Assembly (NCBI GenBank): GCA_017390475.1
Contig: JAFPBO010000026.1
Coordinates: 124,001 to 188,000, forward strand
From: Loktanella sp.
GTDB taxonomy: Bacteria > Pseudomonadota > Alphaproteobacteria > Rhodobacterales > Rhodobacteraceae
Direction of reading: 5' to 3'
Length of the DNA: 64,000 bases
Shown: piece after piece, positions 8,513 through 17,313 of the stretch
Layout of the letters: each line of letters opens with the position of its first letter
How positions within the stretch are numbered: the first letter of the stretch is position 1
The notes under the pieces: generated by a model
What the model saw: only the letters and a program-made list of their open reading frames with translations
Told to the model about the DNA's origin: nothing
Databases searched by the model: none
Translations under genes and position numbers: made by a program

Positions 8513-9936
8513 TCTGCCGCGACCGTCGCGGATTGCCCCAGAAAGTCGAGGATCGCCGTCGCTGCATCGCGCCCGTCTCGGATCGCCCAGACGACAAGCG
8601 AGGCACCGCGCACGATATCACCGGCAGCATAGACGCCTTCAAGACTGGTCTTGCCAGTCGTGAAATCCGCCTTGATCGTGCCCCAACGGGTCACGGCCAG
8701 TTCTGGCACGCCCCAAAGGGTTGGGATATCCTCTGGCTCGAACCCCAGCGCCTTGATCACCAGATCAGCGTCTTCAACGTAATCCGCACCGGCGATCACC
8801 TCGGGCATCTGGCGGCCTGTCGCATCGGGCGCGCCAAGGCGCATTTTCTGCACCTTCACGCCGGACACAGGTTCACCTTCAAACCCTTGTGGTGCTGCAA
8901 GCCAGATGAATTCGACACCTTCTTCTTCGGCATTCGCGGTTTCGCGCTGCGATCCGGGCATATTGGCGCGGTCGCGGCGGTAAAGGCATTTGACGCTTTC
9001 GGCCCCCTGCCGCACGGCAGTGCGCAGACAATCCATGGCGGTATCGCCGCCACCAATGACGACGACACGCTTGCCCGCCGCATTCAGCGCGCCGCTCTCA
9101 TATTCCGGCACGTCATCGCCGAATGATTTGCGGTTGCTGGCGGTCAGGTAATCGATTGCATTGACGATGCCGTCAGCCTCGGAATCCGGCAGGTCGCGGG
9201 TTTTATAGACGCCGGTGGTGATCAGCACGGCATCATGCTTGCCCCGGATCGCGTCAAAGGACAGATCCTCGCCCACATTACAATTCAGCACGAATTGCAC
9301 GCCGCCATCTTCCAGCTGCGCAATACGCTGCATGACGATGTCTTTTTCCAGTTTGAAACCGGGGATGCCATAGGTCAGCAAGCCGCCGCCACGGTCATAG
9401 CGGTCATAAACCGTAACTTGCACACCCTGACGGCGCAGCATGTCCGCCGCGGCCAGACCGCCGGGACCCGCACCAATGATGCCAACGCTTTCGTGGCGTT
9501 CAGCATGCGGGCGGATCGGCTTGACCCAGCCGTTTTCAAAGGCGGTGTCGGTGATGTATTTCTCAACCGACCCGATCGTGACCGTGCCATGGCCGGATTG
9601 TTCGATCACACAATTGCCTTCGCACAGGCGGTCCTGCGGGCAAATGCGGCCACAAATCTCGGGGAATGTATTGGTCGCCTGTGAAATCTCATAGGCTTCC
9701 TGCAACCGGCCCTCGGCGGTCAGGCGCAGCCAGTCTGGGATGTTGTTGTGCAGCGGACAATGCGTCTGGCAATAAGGCACGCCGCATTGCGAACAGCGGC
9801 TGGATTGCTCGGCAGCTTTGTCACGGGCGTAATCGGCATAGATTTCGTTGAAATCCTGCTTGCGCAGATTGGGGGGCCGCTTTTCCGGCATATCGCGGTC
9901 AACCACCGTGAACTTGAGCATCTTCTGGCCAGCCAT
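8509..9936 (-). CDS. gltD: Glutamate synthase (NADPH) small subunit
   Basis: Electron-entry subunit of GOGAT: oxidises NADPH and passes electrons via FAD and 4Fe-4S centres to GltB. The 475-residue protein has two N-terminal cysteine groups (Cys48, 51, 56, 60 and Cys95, 99, 105, 109), the FAD fingerprint GAGPGG at 155-160 and the NADPH fingerprint GGGDTA at 295-300. GGAGG lies 7 nt upstream of the ATG. It is first in its operon, unlike the common gltB-gltD order, and is followed by two exported proteins. A palindromic site lies upstream at 10067-10092. Confidence 0.97.
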   Translation of the reverse strand: MAGQKMLKFTVVDRDMPEKRPPNLRKQDFNEIYADYARDKAAEQSSRCSQCGVPYCQTHCPLHNNIPDWLRLTAEGRLQEAYEISQATNTFPEICGRICPQDRLCEGNCVIEQSGHGTVTIGSVEKYITDTAFENGWVKPIRPHAERHESVGIIGAGPGGLAAADMLRRQGVQVTVYDRYDRGGGLLTYGIPGFKLEKDIVMQRIAQLEDGGVQFVLNCNVGEDLSFDAIRGKHDAVLITTGVYKTRDLPDSEADGIVNAIDYLTASNRKSFGDDVPEYESGALNAAGKRVVVIGGGDTAMDCLRTAVRQGAESVKCLYRRDRANMPGSQRETANAEEEGVEFIWLAAPQGFEGEPVSGVKVQKMRLGAPDATGRQMPEVIAGADYVEDADLVIKALGFEPEDIPTLWGVPELAVTRWGTIKADFTTGKTSLEGVYAAGDIVRGASLVVWAIRDGRDAATAILDFLGQSATVAAE

Positions 9937-10005
9937 CTGCCGTCCTCCCGTTTATCAGAGCAAGACAGGTTCTAGAACGTCATCCACAGAATGAAAAGGC
10001 AGCAC

Positions 10006-10018
10006 TGCTGACCTATAT
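10006..10018. promoter_or_regulatory. Half-site TGCTGACCTATAT upstream of gltD
   Basis: This 13-mer is identical to the right arm of the palindrome at 10067-10092, whose copy is at 10080-10092. The spacing is 74 bp, about seven helical turns, between the divergent gltD and uppP starts. It could be an auxiliary binding site of the same regulator. Confidence 0.5.
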
Positions 10019-10066
10019 TGCAGATTTTTTGAGCCCCGCGCCGCGATCCGCGCATTAAATGGCCAA

Positions 10067-10092
10067 ATATAGGTCCGCATGCTGACCTATAT
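10067..10092. promoter_or_regulatory. 26-bp near-perfect palindrome between gltD and uppP
   Basis: ATATAGGTC and GACCTATAT flank a central GCATGC, with one mismatched pair in 26 bp. It looks like an operator for a dimeric or tetrameric regulator. It lies 131 bp before gltD (minus) and 64 bp before uppP (plus). The regulator is not identifiable here; an Lrp/AsnC- or LysR-type regulator of nitrogen genes is only a guess. Confidence 0.6.
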
Positions 10093-10155
10093 AGCCTCTT
10101 CCCTCTGTTTCCCAAGCCGATAGGGTGCGCTCACCGAATCAGATTGGACCTTGCG

Positions 10156-10959
10156 ATGACGACTTTCAACCTTTTGCTGATCGCCTTCATCCAGGGTGTG
10201 ACGGAATTTCTTCCTGTTTCATCGTCGGGCCACCTGATCCTTTTGCCCAATCTGACCGGGCTGGCTGACCAAGGGCTGGTGATCGACGTTGCTGCCCATC
10301 TGGGCACGCTGGTCGCGGTCATCCTCTACTTCTGGGCCGATGTGCGGCTGGCGATCTTTGGCACCTTCCGGTTGCTGCGCGGCAAGGTCGATACCAAAGG
10401 CGCGTTTCTGGCACTTTGCCTGCTGATCGCAACGGTGCCGGTCATCATCGTAGGGCTGATCCTGAAAGTCACCGGGCTGGCCGATGCGATGCGCGGGATC
10501 GCGGTGATCGGCTGGACCATGCTGATCTTCGGCATCCTGCTCTATATCGCCGACCAGAAAGGCGAGACGGTCAAGACTGCTGAAGGTTGGACGATGAAAG
10601 ATGCCGCGATCATGGGGCTGTGGCAAGCGGTGGCGCTGATTCCCGGCACATCGCGGTCCGGCATCACGATCACCGCCGCACGGATGCTGGGCTATGCCCG
10701 CCCGGATGCCGCACGGCTGTCAATGCTGATGTCGATCCCGACGATCATCGCCTCTGGCGCGCTACTCAGCCTTGATGTGATCGGCACGGCAACGGCGGCC
10801 GATCTGCAGAATATCGCCATTGTGGCGGTCATGTCCTGCATCGCGGCCTTGGCTGCGCTGGCGATCATGATGCGGCTATTGCGCAGCGTCAGCTATACAC
10901 CTTACGTGATCTACCGGATCATCCTGGGGCTGGTGCTGCTGTTCATCGCTTACACTTGA
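10156..10959 (+). CDS. uppP: Undecaprenyl-diphosphatase
   Basis: Recycles undecaprenyl pyrophosphate to the monophosphate carrier in the inner membrane (BacA/UppP family). The 267-residue multi-pass protein has the signature GVTEFLPVSSSGHLIL near the N-terminus and PGTSRSGITITAARMLG at about 160-180, the two conserved catalytic regions. ATG at 10156 is preceded by GGA 7 nt upstream. An in-frame TTG at 10144 would add four residues and is less likely. Monocistronic; an intergenic repeat follows the stop directly. Confidence 0.95.
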   Translation: MTTFNLLLIAFIQGVTEFLPVSSSGHLILLPNLTGLADQGLVIDVAAHLGTLVAVILYFWADVRLAIFGTFRLLRGKVDTKGAFLALCLLIATVPVIIVGLILKVTGLADAMRGIAVIGWTMLIFGILLYIADQKGETVKTAEGWTMKDAAIMGLWQAVALIPGTSRSGITITAARMLGYARPDAARLSMLMSIPTIIASGALLSLDVIGTATAADLQNIAIVAVMSCIAALAALAIMMRLLRSVSYTPYVIYRIILGLVLLFIAYT

Positions 10960-10960
10960 A

Positions 10961-10983
10961 CATCTTCCGAGCCTAAATATCCC
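10961..10983. repeat. Intergenic repeat, copy 2, with hairpin arm
   Basis: CATCTTCCGAG then CCTAAATATCCC begins 2 nt after the uppP stop. The outer side contains CTGTGCC-AAA-GGCACAG, a perfect 7-bp hairpin at about 11001-11017, inside a longer CCGG...CCGG arm. It lies between the convergent uppP and NDUFA9-like genes, so here it may also act as a terminator. Confidence 0.7.
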
Positions 10984-11020
10984 CGCCGGCGGCACCGCGC
11001 TGTGCCAAAGGCACAGCCGG

Positions 11021-12001
11021 TCAGGACCGCAGGTTCTTGGCCGATTCCTTGATCGTGTCATATTGACCGGAAGGCCGGAACCGCCACAGGTAATCCGGCA
11101 AAACTGCCATCATGGCCGTGGGATGGATGCCCAGATCGGCAAAGGTCTTGGCCCCGTCACTGACCACATTATCCACGGCGAGATTGACCACCTGATCCTT
11201 GGTCAGCGGCGGGGTGATCAGGCCGAGCGACACAGATTTCGCCACCCCAAACCCAAAGGCCATCGCCTTCGCCATCCAGAACGGGATATTCAAGATCAAC
11301 CGGCGGCGGCGTATGATGCCCAGCATCTGCTGCATCAGATCACGGAATGTCGCTGTATCCGGCCCGCCCAGTTCATAGACACCGGCAGGGGCCTGCCCGA
11401 GTACAGCCTTGACCGCAGCCGCCGCGACATCATCAACATAAACAGGCTGGAACTTTGTATCAGCCCCCACCACCGGCAGGATCGGGCCAAAGCGCGACAT
11501 GCCTGCGAAACGGTTGAAAAACTGATCCTCCGGCCCGAAGATCACCGATGGGCGCAGGATGACAGCATCTGGCATATGCGCCAGCACGCCCGCCTCGCCT
11601 GCGGCCTTGGTCTTGGCATATTGGCTGGCAGAGGTTTCATCAGCCCCGATGGCCGAAATCTGCACCATTCGCGCCACGCCCATTTCCGCAGCAATCCGCG
11701 CGATCCGGGTCGCACCATCGGCCTGCACGGCGGCAAAGGTATTCTTGCGGACCTCATCCAGCACACCGACGCAATTGACCACGACATCCGCACCGCTGGT
11801 CACGGCAGCGACGCTGGCATCATCGCGGATATTGCAGAAAACGGGTTCGACCTGACCGACCGCACCGTAAGGGCGCACGAATGTCGCCTCATTCACATTG
11901 CGGACAGCGACGCGGACGCGCCAGCCTTCTTTGGCCATGCGGCGGGCGATATAGCGACCGACAAAACCGGATCCGCCGAAGATTGTGACGAGCTTTGACA
12001 T
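11021..12001 (-). CDS. Complex I NDUFA9-subunit-like NAD(P)H-binding protein
   Basis: 326-residue atypical short-chain dehydrogenase. The N-terminal Rossmann motif is TIFGGSGFVGRYIARRM, with residues DVVVNCVGVL and ISAIGADETS..YAKTKAAGE in the usual SDR positions. A C-terminal region carries a hydrophobic segment around MAKAMAFGFGVAKSVSLGLI. Alphaproteobacterial homologues resemble the mitochondrial complex I accessory subunit NDUFA9 and quinone-related reductases. Catalysis is not demonstrated by the sequence. It is a single gene convergent with uppP, with tRNA-Leu divergent on the other side. Confidence 0.85.
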   Translation of the reverse strand: MSKLVTIFGGSGFVGRYIARRMAKEGWRVRVAVRNVNEATFVRPYGAVGQVEPVFCNIRDDASVAAVTSGADVVVNCVGVLDEVRKNTFAAVQADGATRIARIAAEMGVARMVQISAIGADETSASQYAKTKAAGEAGVLAHMPDAVILRPSVIFGPEDQFFNRFAGMSRFGPILPVVGADTKFQPVYVDDVAAAAVKAVLGQAPAGVYELGGPDTATFRDLMQQMLGIIRRRRLILNIPFWMAKAMAFGFGVAKSVSLGLITPPLTKDQVVNLAVDNVVSDGAKTFADLGIHPTAMMAVLPDYLWRFRPSGQYDTIKESAKNLRS

Positions 12002-12151
12002 AAGGCAGCCTTTGTTCAGGTTCAGCTCCGTTTACCGCCCTGCCCCCTGTCAGACAAGGCGCAATCCTGTCGATTGAAATATCATGCAGATTTCGTATCG
12101 ATTTCCGTTGACACTCCGCACGGGCAGCCTTATTGCCCGCCAAGCACACCT

Positions 12152-12238
12152 GCCCAGGTGGCGGAATTGGTAGACGCGCTAGCTTCAGGTGCTAGTATTG
12201 GCAACGATGTGGAGGTTCGAGTCCTCTCCTGGGCACCA
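12152..12238 (+). tRNA. tRNA-Leu (anticodon CAG)
   Basis: Acceptor GCCCAGG (12152-12158) pairs with CCTGGGC (12228-12234), followed by A and an encoded CCA. D-loop GGAATTGGTAGACGC, anticodon stem CTAGC/GCTAG with loop TTCAGGT, a long variable arm typical of class II tRNA, and T-arm GGTTCGAGTCC are all present. Confidence 0.97.
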
Positions 12239-12255
12239 AAATCCCGACAATCAGA

Positions 12256-12301
12256 TGCGACAGATCAATCAGCGTTAAGCGGTTGATGTCGCGTTATTTT
12301 T
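12256..12301 (+). terminator. Probable terminator of tRNA-Leu
   Basis: An imperfect inverted repeat, GCGACAGATCAATCAGC against GCGGTTGATGTCGC, is followed by TTATTTTT. It abuts the stop codon of the convergent PHP-domain gene and could serve both directions. Confidence 0.5.
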
Positions 12302-13226
12302 AACTGTCCCGCCAGAATGGATTCGTCCAGGCGCGCTTGCCCGCCGCATCGATGATTGTCAGGCGCAGCCAGGGCGATGCGGCCAATCCCTTGTAAGGCA
12401 ATGTGATCCGCGTCAGGCTGTGACCGTGAACAACCGATGTCCGTGACCCCTGCCCTTGCAACACCGCAGTCACAGCCGCGCCGCAGTGGATTTCGACCGC
12501 GTCATCGCCCCAGGTCACATGGTGAATCTCTGGTCCGGTCGAAGAATAGAAAGCCCCGTCCTTTAGCGCGGCCAACAACGCCTCTGGCGTGTTTTCCGGC
12601 GCGCGGACCATGACCCAGCCGCCGAAATGATCCGGCTCGCTGAAATGCGCATCATCGGTGGCGCAAAGCGTGACGCGACGGCCCGCATTCAACAGATGTT
12701 CCAGCACATAGACGCCCGACCCACGGTCACAGCCTGTGACGCAGCCATGGTTGTAGATTTCGACCGCATGGGCGGCCTCCATCGCGGCGGCGTCTTCCAG
12801 CGAGAGTTGCGACCATTCGGGATGGGCGATGGCGACAAAGGCACCGGCGTCGCGGGCGCGCTGCGCAAGCGCGGGGCCGGTTTCCTGACCTGGATGGGCG
12901 GAAAAATCAGGCGCATCGGGCGGCGTGAAACCGGCAGGGAGGCCGACAGCAAGGATATGCCACAGCTCGCCATTCTGCATGGCGCCGCTGTGCAGCTCCG
13001 CGCCCAGAATCGTGGTGAAGGAGTCGTTGCGATAGGGCAGCGTGTCACTGATCGGATAGTTGAAAAAGCCGATGAAATGATCGGTCAAAGCAATGAAATC
13101 ATAGCCTCCGGCCTGATAGCGGCGGCAGACCTCTTGCGGGGCGAGCACGCCGTCGGAATTGGTGGAATGGGTATGCAGATTGCCGCGCCAGAACCGGCCG
13201 GGCAGATCGAAAGGGTTTGTGGTCAT
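12300..13226 (-). CDS. PHP-domain metal-dependent hydrolase
   Basis: 308-residue protein of the PHP (polymerase and histidinol phosphatase-like) superfamily. Metal-ligand motifs: NLHTHST (His18, His20), ALTDH (Asp49, His50), GAELH, AHPEW, EIYNHG and CATDDAH. No signal peptide. Such proteins often hydrolyse phosphoesters; the substrate cannot be read. It is the last gene of an ABC-importer operon, overlapping the ATPase gene by 4 nt. This suggests it acts on the imported compound, possibly an organophosphate. Confidence 0.85.
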   Translation of the reverse strand: MTTNPFDLPGRFWRGNLHTHSTNSDGVLAPQEVCRRYQAGGYDFIALTDHFIGFFNYPISDTLPYRNDSFTTILGAELHSGAMQNGELWHILAVGLPAGFTPPDAPDFSAHPGQETGPALAQRARDAGAFVAIAHPEWSQLSLEDAAAMEAAHAVEIYNHGCVTGCDRGSGVYVLEHLLNAGRRVTLCATDDAHFSEPDHFGGWVMVRAPENTPEALLAALKDGAFYSSTGPEIHHVTWGDDAVEIHCGAAVTAVLQGQGSRTSVVHGHSLTRITLPYKGLAASPWLRLTIIDAAGKRAWTNPFWRDS

Positions 13227-14332
13227 ACCAGTCTTTCTGCCTCGGCGGTCTGACGTTGCGCGATCCCATTGCCTGCGGCATCCAGAATGATGAAATCGCG
13301 TGCGGCGACGCTGATTTCGACCTCTGTCCCGACTGGCGGTGGCGGTGTGTCCGGGCGGTTGAAGGTATCCAACGTCAGGGCAGTATCGCCGACCATCGTC
13401 GACAGGCGGATGATCGAGCCCATGAACTGCACCTGCGCAACACGGCCTTTCAGGATCGTCTCGCGCCCCTCGGCACGGCCCAGACGCGCCGCCTCTGGCC
13501 GCAGGGCAAGGCGGATGATTGTGCCTTTCGGGGCGGTCAATTGCTGGCTCAGCGCCAGTTGCGCGCCATCGATGGCGACGATCCCGGCAGCGGGGTTGAT
13601 CACCTCGGCATCGAACCCGGTATGGCTGCCGACAAAGCCCGCGACGAAAGGCGTGGCAGGCCGGTTGTAGATATCGAAGGGTGATCCGATCTGTTCCGCG
13701 ATGCCGCCATTCATCACGACAACGCGGTCGGACATCGACAAAGCCTCTTCCTGATCATGGGTGACGAAGATCGTGGTGATGCCAAGCTGCTGCTGGATCT
13801 GGCGGATTTCCTGCCGCAGCGAGACGCGGATTTTCGCATCAAGCGCCGAAAGCGGTTCATCCAGCAACAAGACCCGCGGTTTCGGGGCCAAAGCACGGGC
13901 CAAGGCGACCCGCTGCTGTTGCCCACCCGACAATTGGAACGGATAGCGCGCGCCAAGGTCTGGCAGGCCGATCAGGCGCAGCATATCGGTGACGCGCTCT
14001 GCCGCTTCGGCCCGGCCCACGCCTGCGATCTTCAGCCCGAAGCCCACGTTTTGCGCCACGGTCAGGTTGGGGAACAGGGCATAGGCCTGAAACACCATGC
14101 CGATATTGCGCTGGTTCGGGCGCAGATTGGTGACATCGCGCCCGTCGATCTGGACGGACCCGGCTGATGGCTCCTCAAACCCGGCCACGATCCGCAGCAC
14201 GGTGGTCTTGCCACAGCCCGATGGCCCGAGCAGCGAAATGAACTCGCCCTTTTCCACCGAGAGGTTAAAATCCTTGACCACCCGCGTCGGGCCAAAGGAT
14301 TTTTCCAGATGGTTGATTGTCAGATAAGGCAT
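13223..14332 (-). CDS. ABC transporter ATP-binding protein (PotA/FbpC-like)
   Basis: Energises the importer encoded by the adjacent permeases. The 369-residue protein has Walker A GPSGCGKTT at about 36-44, signature LSGGQQQR near 138, Walker B LLLDEPLSALD near 160, the H-loop FVTHDQEEA, and a C-terminal TOBE-like regulatory region from about 280. This architecture is shared by spermidine/putrescine, iron(III) and phosphonate importers, so the substrate is open. It overlaps the upstream permease by 1 nt (TGATG) and the PHP gene by 4 nt. Confidence 0.9.
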   Translation of the reverse strand: MPYLTINHLEKSFGPTRVVKDFNLSVEKGEFISLLGPSGCGKTTVLRIVAGFEEPSAGSVQIDGRDVTNLRPNQRNIGMVFQAYALFPNLTVAQNVGFGLKIAGVGRAEAAERVTDMLRLIGLPDLGARYPFQLSGGQQQRVALARALAPKPRVLLLDEPLSALDAKIRVSLRQEIRQIQQQLGITTIFVTHDQEEALSMSDRVVVMNGGIAEQIGSPFDIYNRPATPFVAGFVGSHTGFDAEVINPAAGIVAIDGAQLALSQQLTAPKGTIIRLALRPEAARLGRAEGRETILKGRVAQVQFMGSIIRLSTMVGDTALTLDTFNRPDTPPPPVGTEVEISVAARDFIILDAAGNGIAQRQTAEAERLV

Positions 14333-15186
14333 CAGCGTTTTGCTCTCGTATGGGGAAACAGGCGACCGGCAAGCATGATCAGCCCCATGCAGCCCCAGGT
14401 AATGGTAAAGGCGATCACGGCCAGTGCCGCAGGTTCATAAGCACGGTTGCCGCCGGTCCAGATCATATAGGGACCAAAGGCGGGGCGGTCCAAAAGCGCG
14501 GCGAAGACATATTCACCCAACACGATAGAGAAGGTCAGGAAAGCGCCAGACAGCAGGGCGGTGAAGACATTCGGCAGCATGATCTTAAAGATGATGGTGA
14601 ACCAGCCTGCCCCCAGGATTTGTGCGGCCTCGGTCAATGTCTGCACATCCAGCGTCCGCAACCCGTTATCAATCGCGCGATACATATAGGGCAGCGCCAG
14701 CGTCGCATAGCCAAAGGCCAGCAAGATATTGGTCCCGGTGATCGACCCGGTCATCGGCAGGAAGGACGACGTGTTGAACATCCGCAGATAGCCAAAAGCG
14801 ATCACGATGACCGGAATGACCAGAGGCAGAAGGGTGATGAATTCGATGACGGGCCGCATTTTCGGCAATCTGATCCGCACCCAGATCGCCGCAGGCAGCA
14901 CCAGCGCCATGCCCAGCGCGATGGTTACCAGCGACATCACTACTGAATAGCTGAATGTCGCCTGAAACTGGGGATCATTCAGCACGGTGGTATAGGCGTC
15001 GAAACTATAGGTGCCACGCCGTTTGCGTAACGAAAATTCAAACATGCCGATCAATGGCAGCGCGAAATAGAGCACGCCAAAGATAAACATCGCCCATGAG
15101 AAAACCGACCCGACGCTGCGTCTTGCCTTGGGCACATCTGTGACGGTCGCGGTGTTGAGTGCGGCTTGATCGGTCATTTCTGCCAC
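14332..15186 (-). CDS. ABC transporter permease (PotC-like)
   Basis: 284-residue inner-membrane subunit with about six helices. The binding-protein-dependent transport EAA loop reads TEAAQILGAGWFTIIFKIMLPN, where the ATPase docks. It overlaps the preceding permease by 13 nt and the following ATPase by 1 nt. The two permeases are of the PotB/PotC or PhnU/PhnV type; substrate unknown. Confidence 0.88.
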   Translation of the reverse strand: MAEMTDQAALNTATVTDVPKARRSVGSVFSWAMFIFGVLYFALPLIGMFEFSLRKRRGTYSFDAYTTVLNDPQFQATFSYSVVMSLVTIALGMALVLPAAIWVRIRLPKMRPVIEFITLLPLVIPVIVIAFGYLRMFNTSSFLPMTGSITGTNILLAFGYATLALPYMYRAIDNGLRTLDVQTLTEAAQILGAGWFTIIFKIMLPNVFTALLSGAFLTFSIVLGEYVFAALLDRPAFGPYMIWTGGNRAYEPAALAVIAFTITWGCMGLIMLAGRLFPHTRAKR

Positions 15187-16046
15187 TTCTCTGCGCGGCT
15201 GCGCAGCACGATGTAAATCGCATTGGCGACCGCAGTGATCACGATCATGCCAAATGCGATGGCATAGCCCAGGTTCGGGTCCTGCAGCACGTCACCACGG
15301 ATTTGCGCGAATAACTGCACGGTGATCAGGCTTTGCGATGATCCGGTCAGCGCCTGTGCCGTAGCAATCGCGCCAAAGGAATTGGCAAACAGCAGCGCAA
15401 AGGTACCAAGCAGCGATGGCAGTAGCACCGGGATGGCCACCATCCGCCAATATTGCAGGCTGGTGGCGCCCAGGCTTTGCGCGGCTTCGTCCCATTCGCG
15501 CCGCAGACCTTCCAGCGCGGGGGTGATGATCAGGATCATCAGCGACATCTGGAAATAAAGGTAAACGAACACCAGCCCCCAAAAGCTGATCAGGTTGAAC
15601 CCAGAGGCATAGATATTGATACCGAACCAGTCGCGCAGCAGGACCGTCACCAGCCCCAGTCGCCCCAACGTCGCGATAAAGGCAAAGGCCAGCGGCACAC
15701 CGGCGAAATTCGCGGCGACACCGGAAAAGGTGACCATCGGCGCACGCAGCCATTTCGGCAGGCCGCCATGGATGATCGCCGCAGCGACCAGAAAACCCAG
15801 CAGCGCGCCAAGTGCGGCCGAGAAAAAGCTGACCCGTATCGACAGCCAGAAACTATTGGCAAGGCGGGGTTCAAACAATTTTGCCAGCGTATCCAGCGTG
15901 AACCCGCCGTCAGGCCCGCGAAATGCACCCAGGACGATATTGACCGTCGGCAGCAACAGAAAGATCGCCGTGAAGGCCAGAAAGGGGATCACGCCGATCC
16001 AGTTGGCGGCGGTTCGTGAGATATATGCGCCGCGTGCGGTGGCCAT
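15174..16046 (-). CDS. ABC transporter permease (PotB-like)
   Basis: 290-residue multi-pass membrane subunit. The N-terminus MATARGAYISRTAANWIGVIP leads into the first helix, and the EAA loop is DEAAQSLGATSLQYWRMVAIP at about 195-215. It pairs with the next gene to form the translocation channel. A strong hairpin separates it from the substrate-binding protein gene, whereas the rest of the operon is overlapping. Confidence 0.88.
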   Translation of the reverse strand: MATARGAYISRTAANWIGVIPFLAFTAIFLLLPTVNIVLGAFRGPDGGFTLDTLAKLFEPRLANSFWLSIRVSFFSAALGALLGFLVAAAIIHGGLPKWLRAPMVTFSGVAANFAGVPLAFAFIATLGRLGLVTVLLRDWFGINIYASGFNLISFWGLVFVYLYFQMSLMILIITPALEGLRREWDEAAQSLGATSLQYWRMVAIPVLLPSLLGTFALLFANSFGAIATAQALTGSSQSLITVQLFAQIRGDVLQDPNLGYAIAFGMIVITAVANAIYIVLRSRAEKWQK

Positions 16047-16074
16047 GTGGCATCCCTTGGGATCTGATCAAAAC

Positions 16075-16103
16075 CATGCCCCGGACGTGCGATCCGGGGC
16101 ATG
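16075..16103 (-). promoter_or_regulatory. Intercistronic hairpin after the ABC binding-protein gene
   Basis: CATGCCCCGGA and TCCGGGGCATG form a perfect 11-bp stem with a 7-nt loop and no T-run. It lies between the binding protein (stop 16118) and the first permease (start 16046). Such hairpins commonly protect the upstream mRNA so that the binding protein is made in excess. Confidence 0.7.
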
Positions 16104-16117
16104 TAAGGCGTCTTTGC

Positions 16118-17221
16118 TTATTGTACCGCAGCGCCGACCACGGCATCCCATTGGGCCGTCACGACTTCGCTGTTCGCACCTTGCTGTTCCACGGTTGGGA
16201 ACACTGCACGGCCATAGGGTTCTTGATCGGGCAGACGGTCCAGCAGGTCTTGTGGGATCACGCCAGCTTCGTTCATCGGCACCTGACGGGCGACGGAACA
16301 ATAGCCTTCCAGATAGCCCAGCTGACCTTCGTCAGAGAAGATATGTTCCATCCACAGTTTCGCGGCATTCGGATGCGGCGCATGGGCAGAGATGGCCTGC
16401 ACATAGACGCCAGCCAAGGACGCGCCTGATGGGATGATCACTTCGACAGGTGGATTGCCGTCAAGGCTGTCGCGCCATGCCAGCAGGTTATAATCCCAAG
16501 CCGCGACAATCGGCGTCTGGCCCTGCGCGATGGTGCCGGAAGCAGCGGTCACCGGAACGAAATTCCCGGCAGCGTTCAGTTCGGCAAAGAACTCCAGACC
16601 CAGTTCGGCAGATTCTGCACCCGGTTCACCACCGCGGGCCATACCAGCGGACAGGATGGCCAGGATCGCCTGATTCGAGGCGCGCGGATCGCCTGTCAGA
16701 GCGACGGAATTGGCATATTCGGGCTTCAGCAGGTCTTCCCAGTCGGTGGGCATCGTGTCGATAATGTCGGTGTTCACGCCCAGCGCCATGACGCCGTAAT
16801 AGGCCCCATACCACATGCCTTCGGGGTCTTTGATCGCTTCAGGGATCTGGTCCCAGGTCGAGACTTTGTAAGGCTGGATCAGCCCTTCTGCAGCGGCGGC
16901 GGGGCCAAAGGACAGACCCACATCCAGCACGTCAGGGGCTTGTGGGCCGGTGTTGCCGATATTGGCGCGCACGGCTTCCAGCTCATCTGCGGAGCCGGCG
17001 TCGGGGTTCAACTCGTTCACTTCAAGGAACGGATACTTTTCCTTGAAGGATGCGATGATCCCGCCATAGTTGCACCAGTCATGGGGCAGCGCGATGGTAG
17101 TCAGCATCCCTTCGGCGCGCGCACCTTCGATGATTTCATCCATCGATTGGGCAGATGCGAGGCTGGCGGACAGAATTGCCGCAACGCTGACCGACCCGGT
17201 CAGCAATGTCATGAACTTCAT
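16118..17221 (-). CDS. ABC transporter periplasmic substrate-binding protein
   Basis: 367-residue binding protein. Signal peptide MKFMTLLTGSVSVAAILSASLASA with cleavage before QSMDEI. Family features of the iron/polyamine/phosphonate binding-protein group are visible: PDVLDVG, MWYGAYYGVMALGVNTD, WEDLLKPEYANSVAL, ASGTIAQGQTPIV. The frame is open to 17458 upstream, but ATG at 17221 has GGAGA 5 nt before it and begins the signal peptide. It is first in the importer operon, downstream of rpiR. Ligand unknown. Confidence 0.9.
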   Translation of the reverse strand: MKFMTLLTGSVSVAAILSASLASAQSMDEIIEGARAEGMLTTIALPHDWCNYGGIIASFKEKYPFLEVNELNPDAGSADELEAVRANIGNTGPQAPDVLDVGLSFGPAAAAEGLIQPYKVSTWDQIPEAIKDPEGMWYGAYYGVMALGVNTDIIDTMPTDWEDLLKPEYANSVALTGDPRASNQAILAILSAGMARGGEPGAESAELGLEFFAELNAAGNFVPVTAASGTIAQGQTPIVAAWDYNLLAWRDSLDGNPPVEVIIPSGASLAGVYVQAISAHAPHPNAAKLWMEHIFSDEGQLGYLEGYCSVARQVPMNEAGVIPQDLLDRLPDQEPYGRAVFPTVEQQGANSEVVTAQWDAVVGAAVQ

Positions 17222-17292
17222 CGAAGTCTCCGTTGCTAAAATGATTGCTGTTGTATTGGACAGCACGCTGCCGTCGTTAATCACGCAATGCA

Positions 17293-17302
17293 ACAAATTT
17301 GT
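17293..17302. promoter_or_regulatory. Candidate operator between rpiR and the ABC operon
   Basis: ACAAATTTGT is a perfect 10-bp palindrome, with outer TCAC...GTGA, in the 92-bp spacer upstream of the binding-protein gene. It is short, so chance occurrence is possible. Confidence 0.35.
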
Positions 17303-17313
17303 GATGGCTGGTC

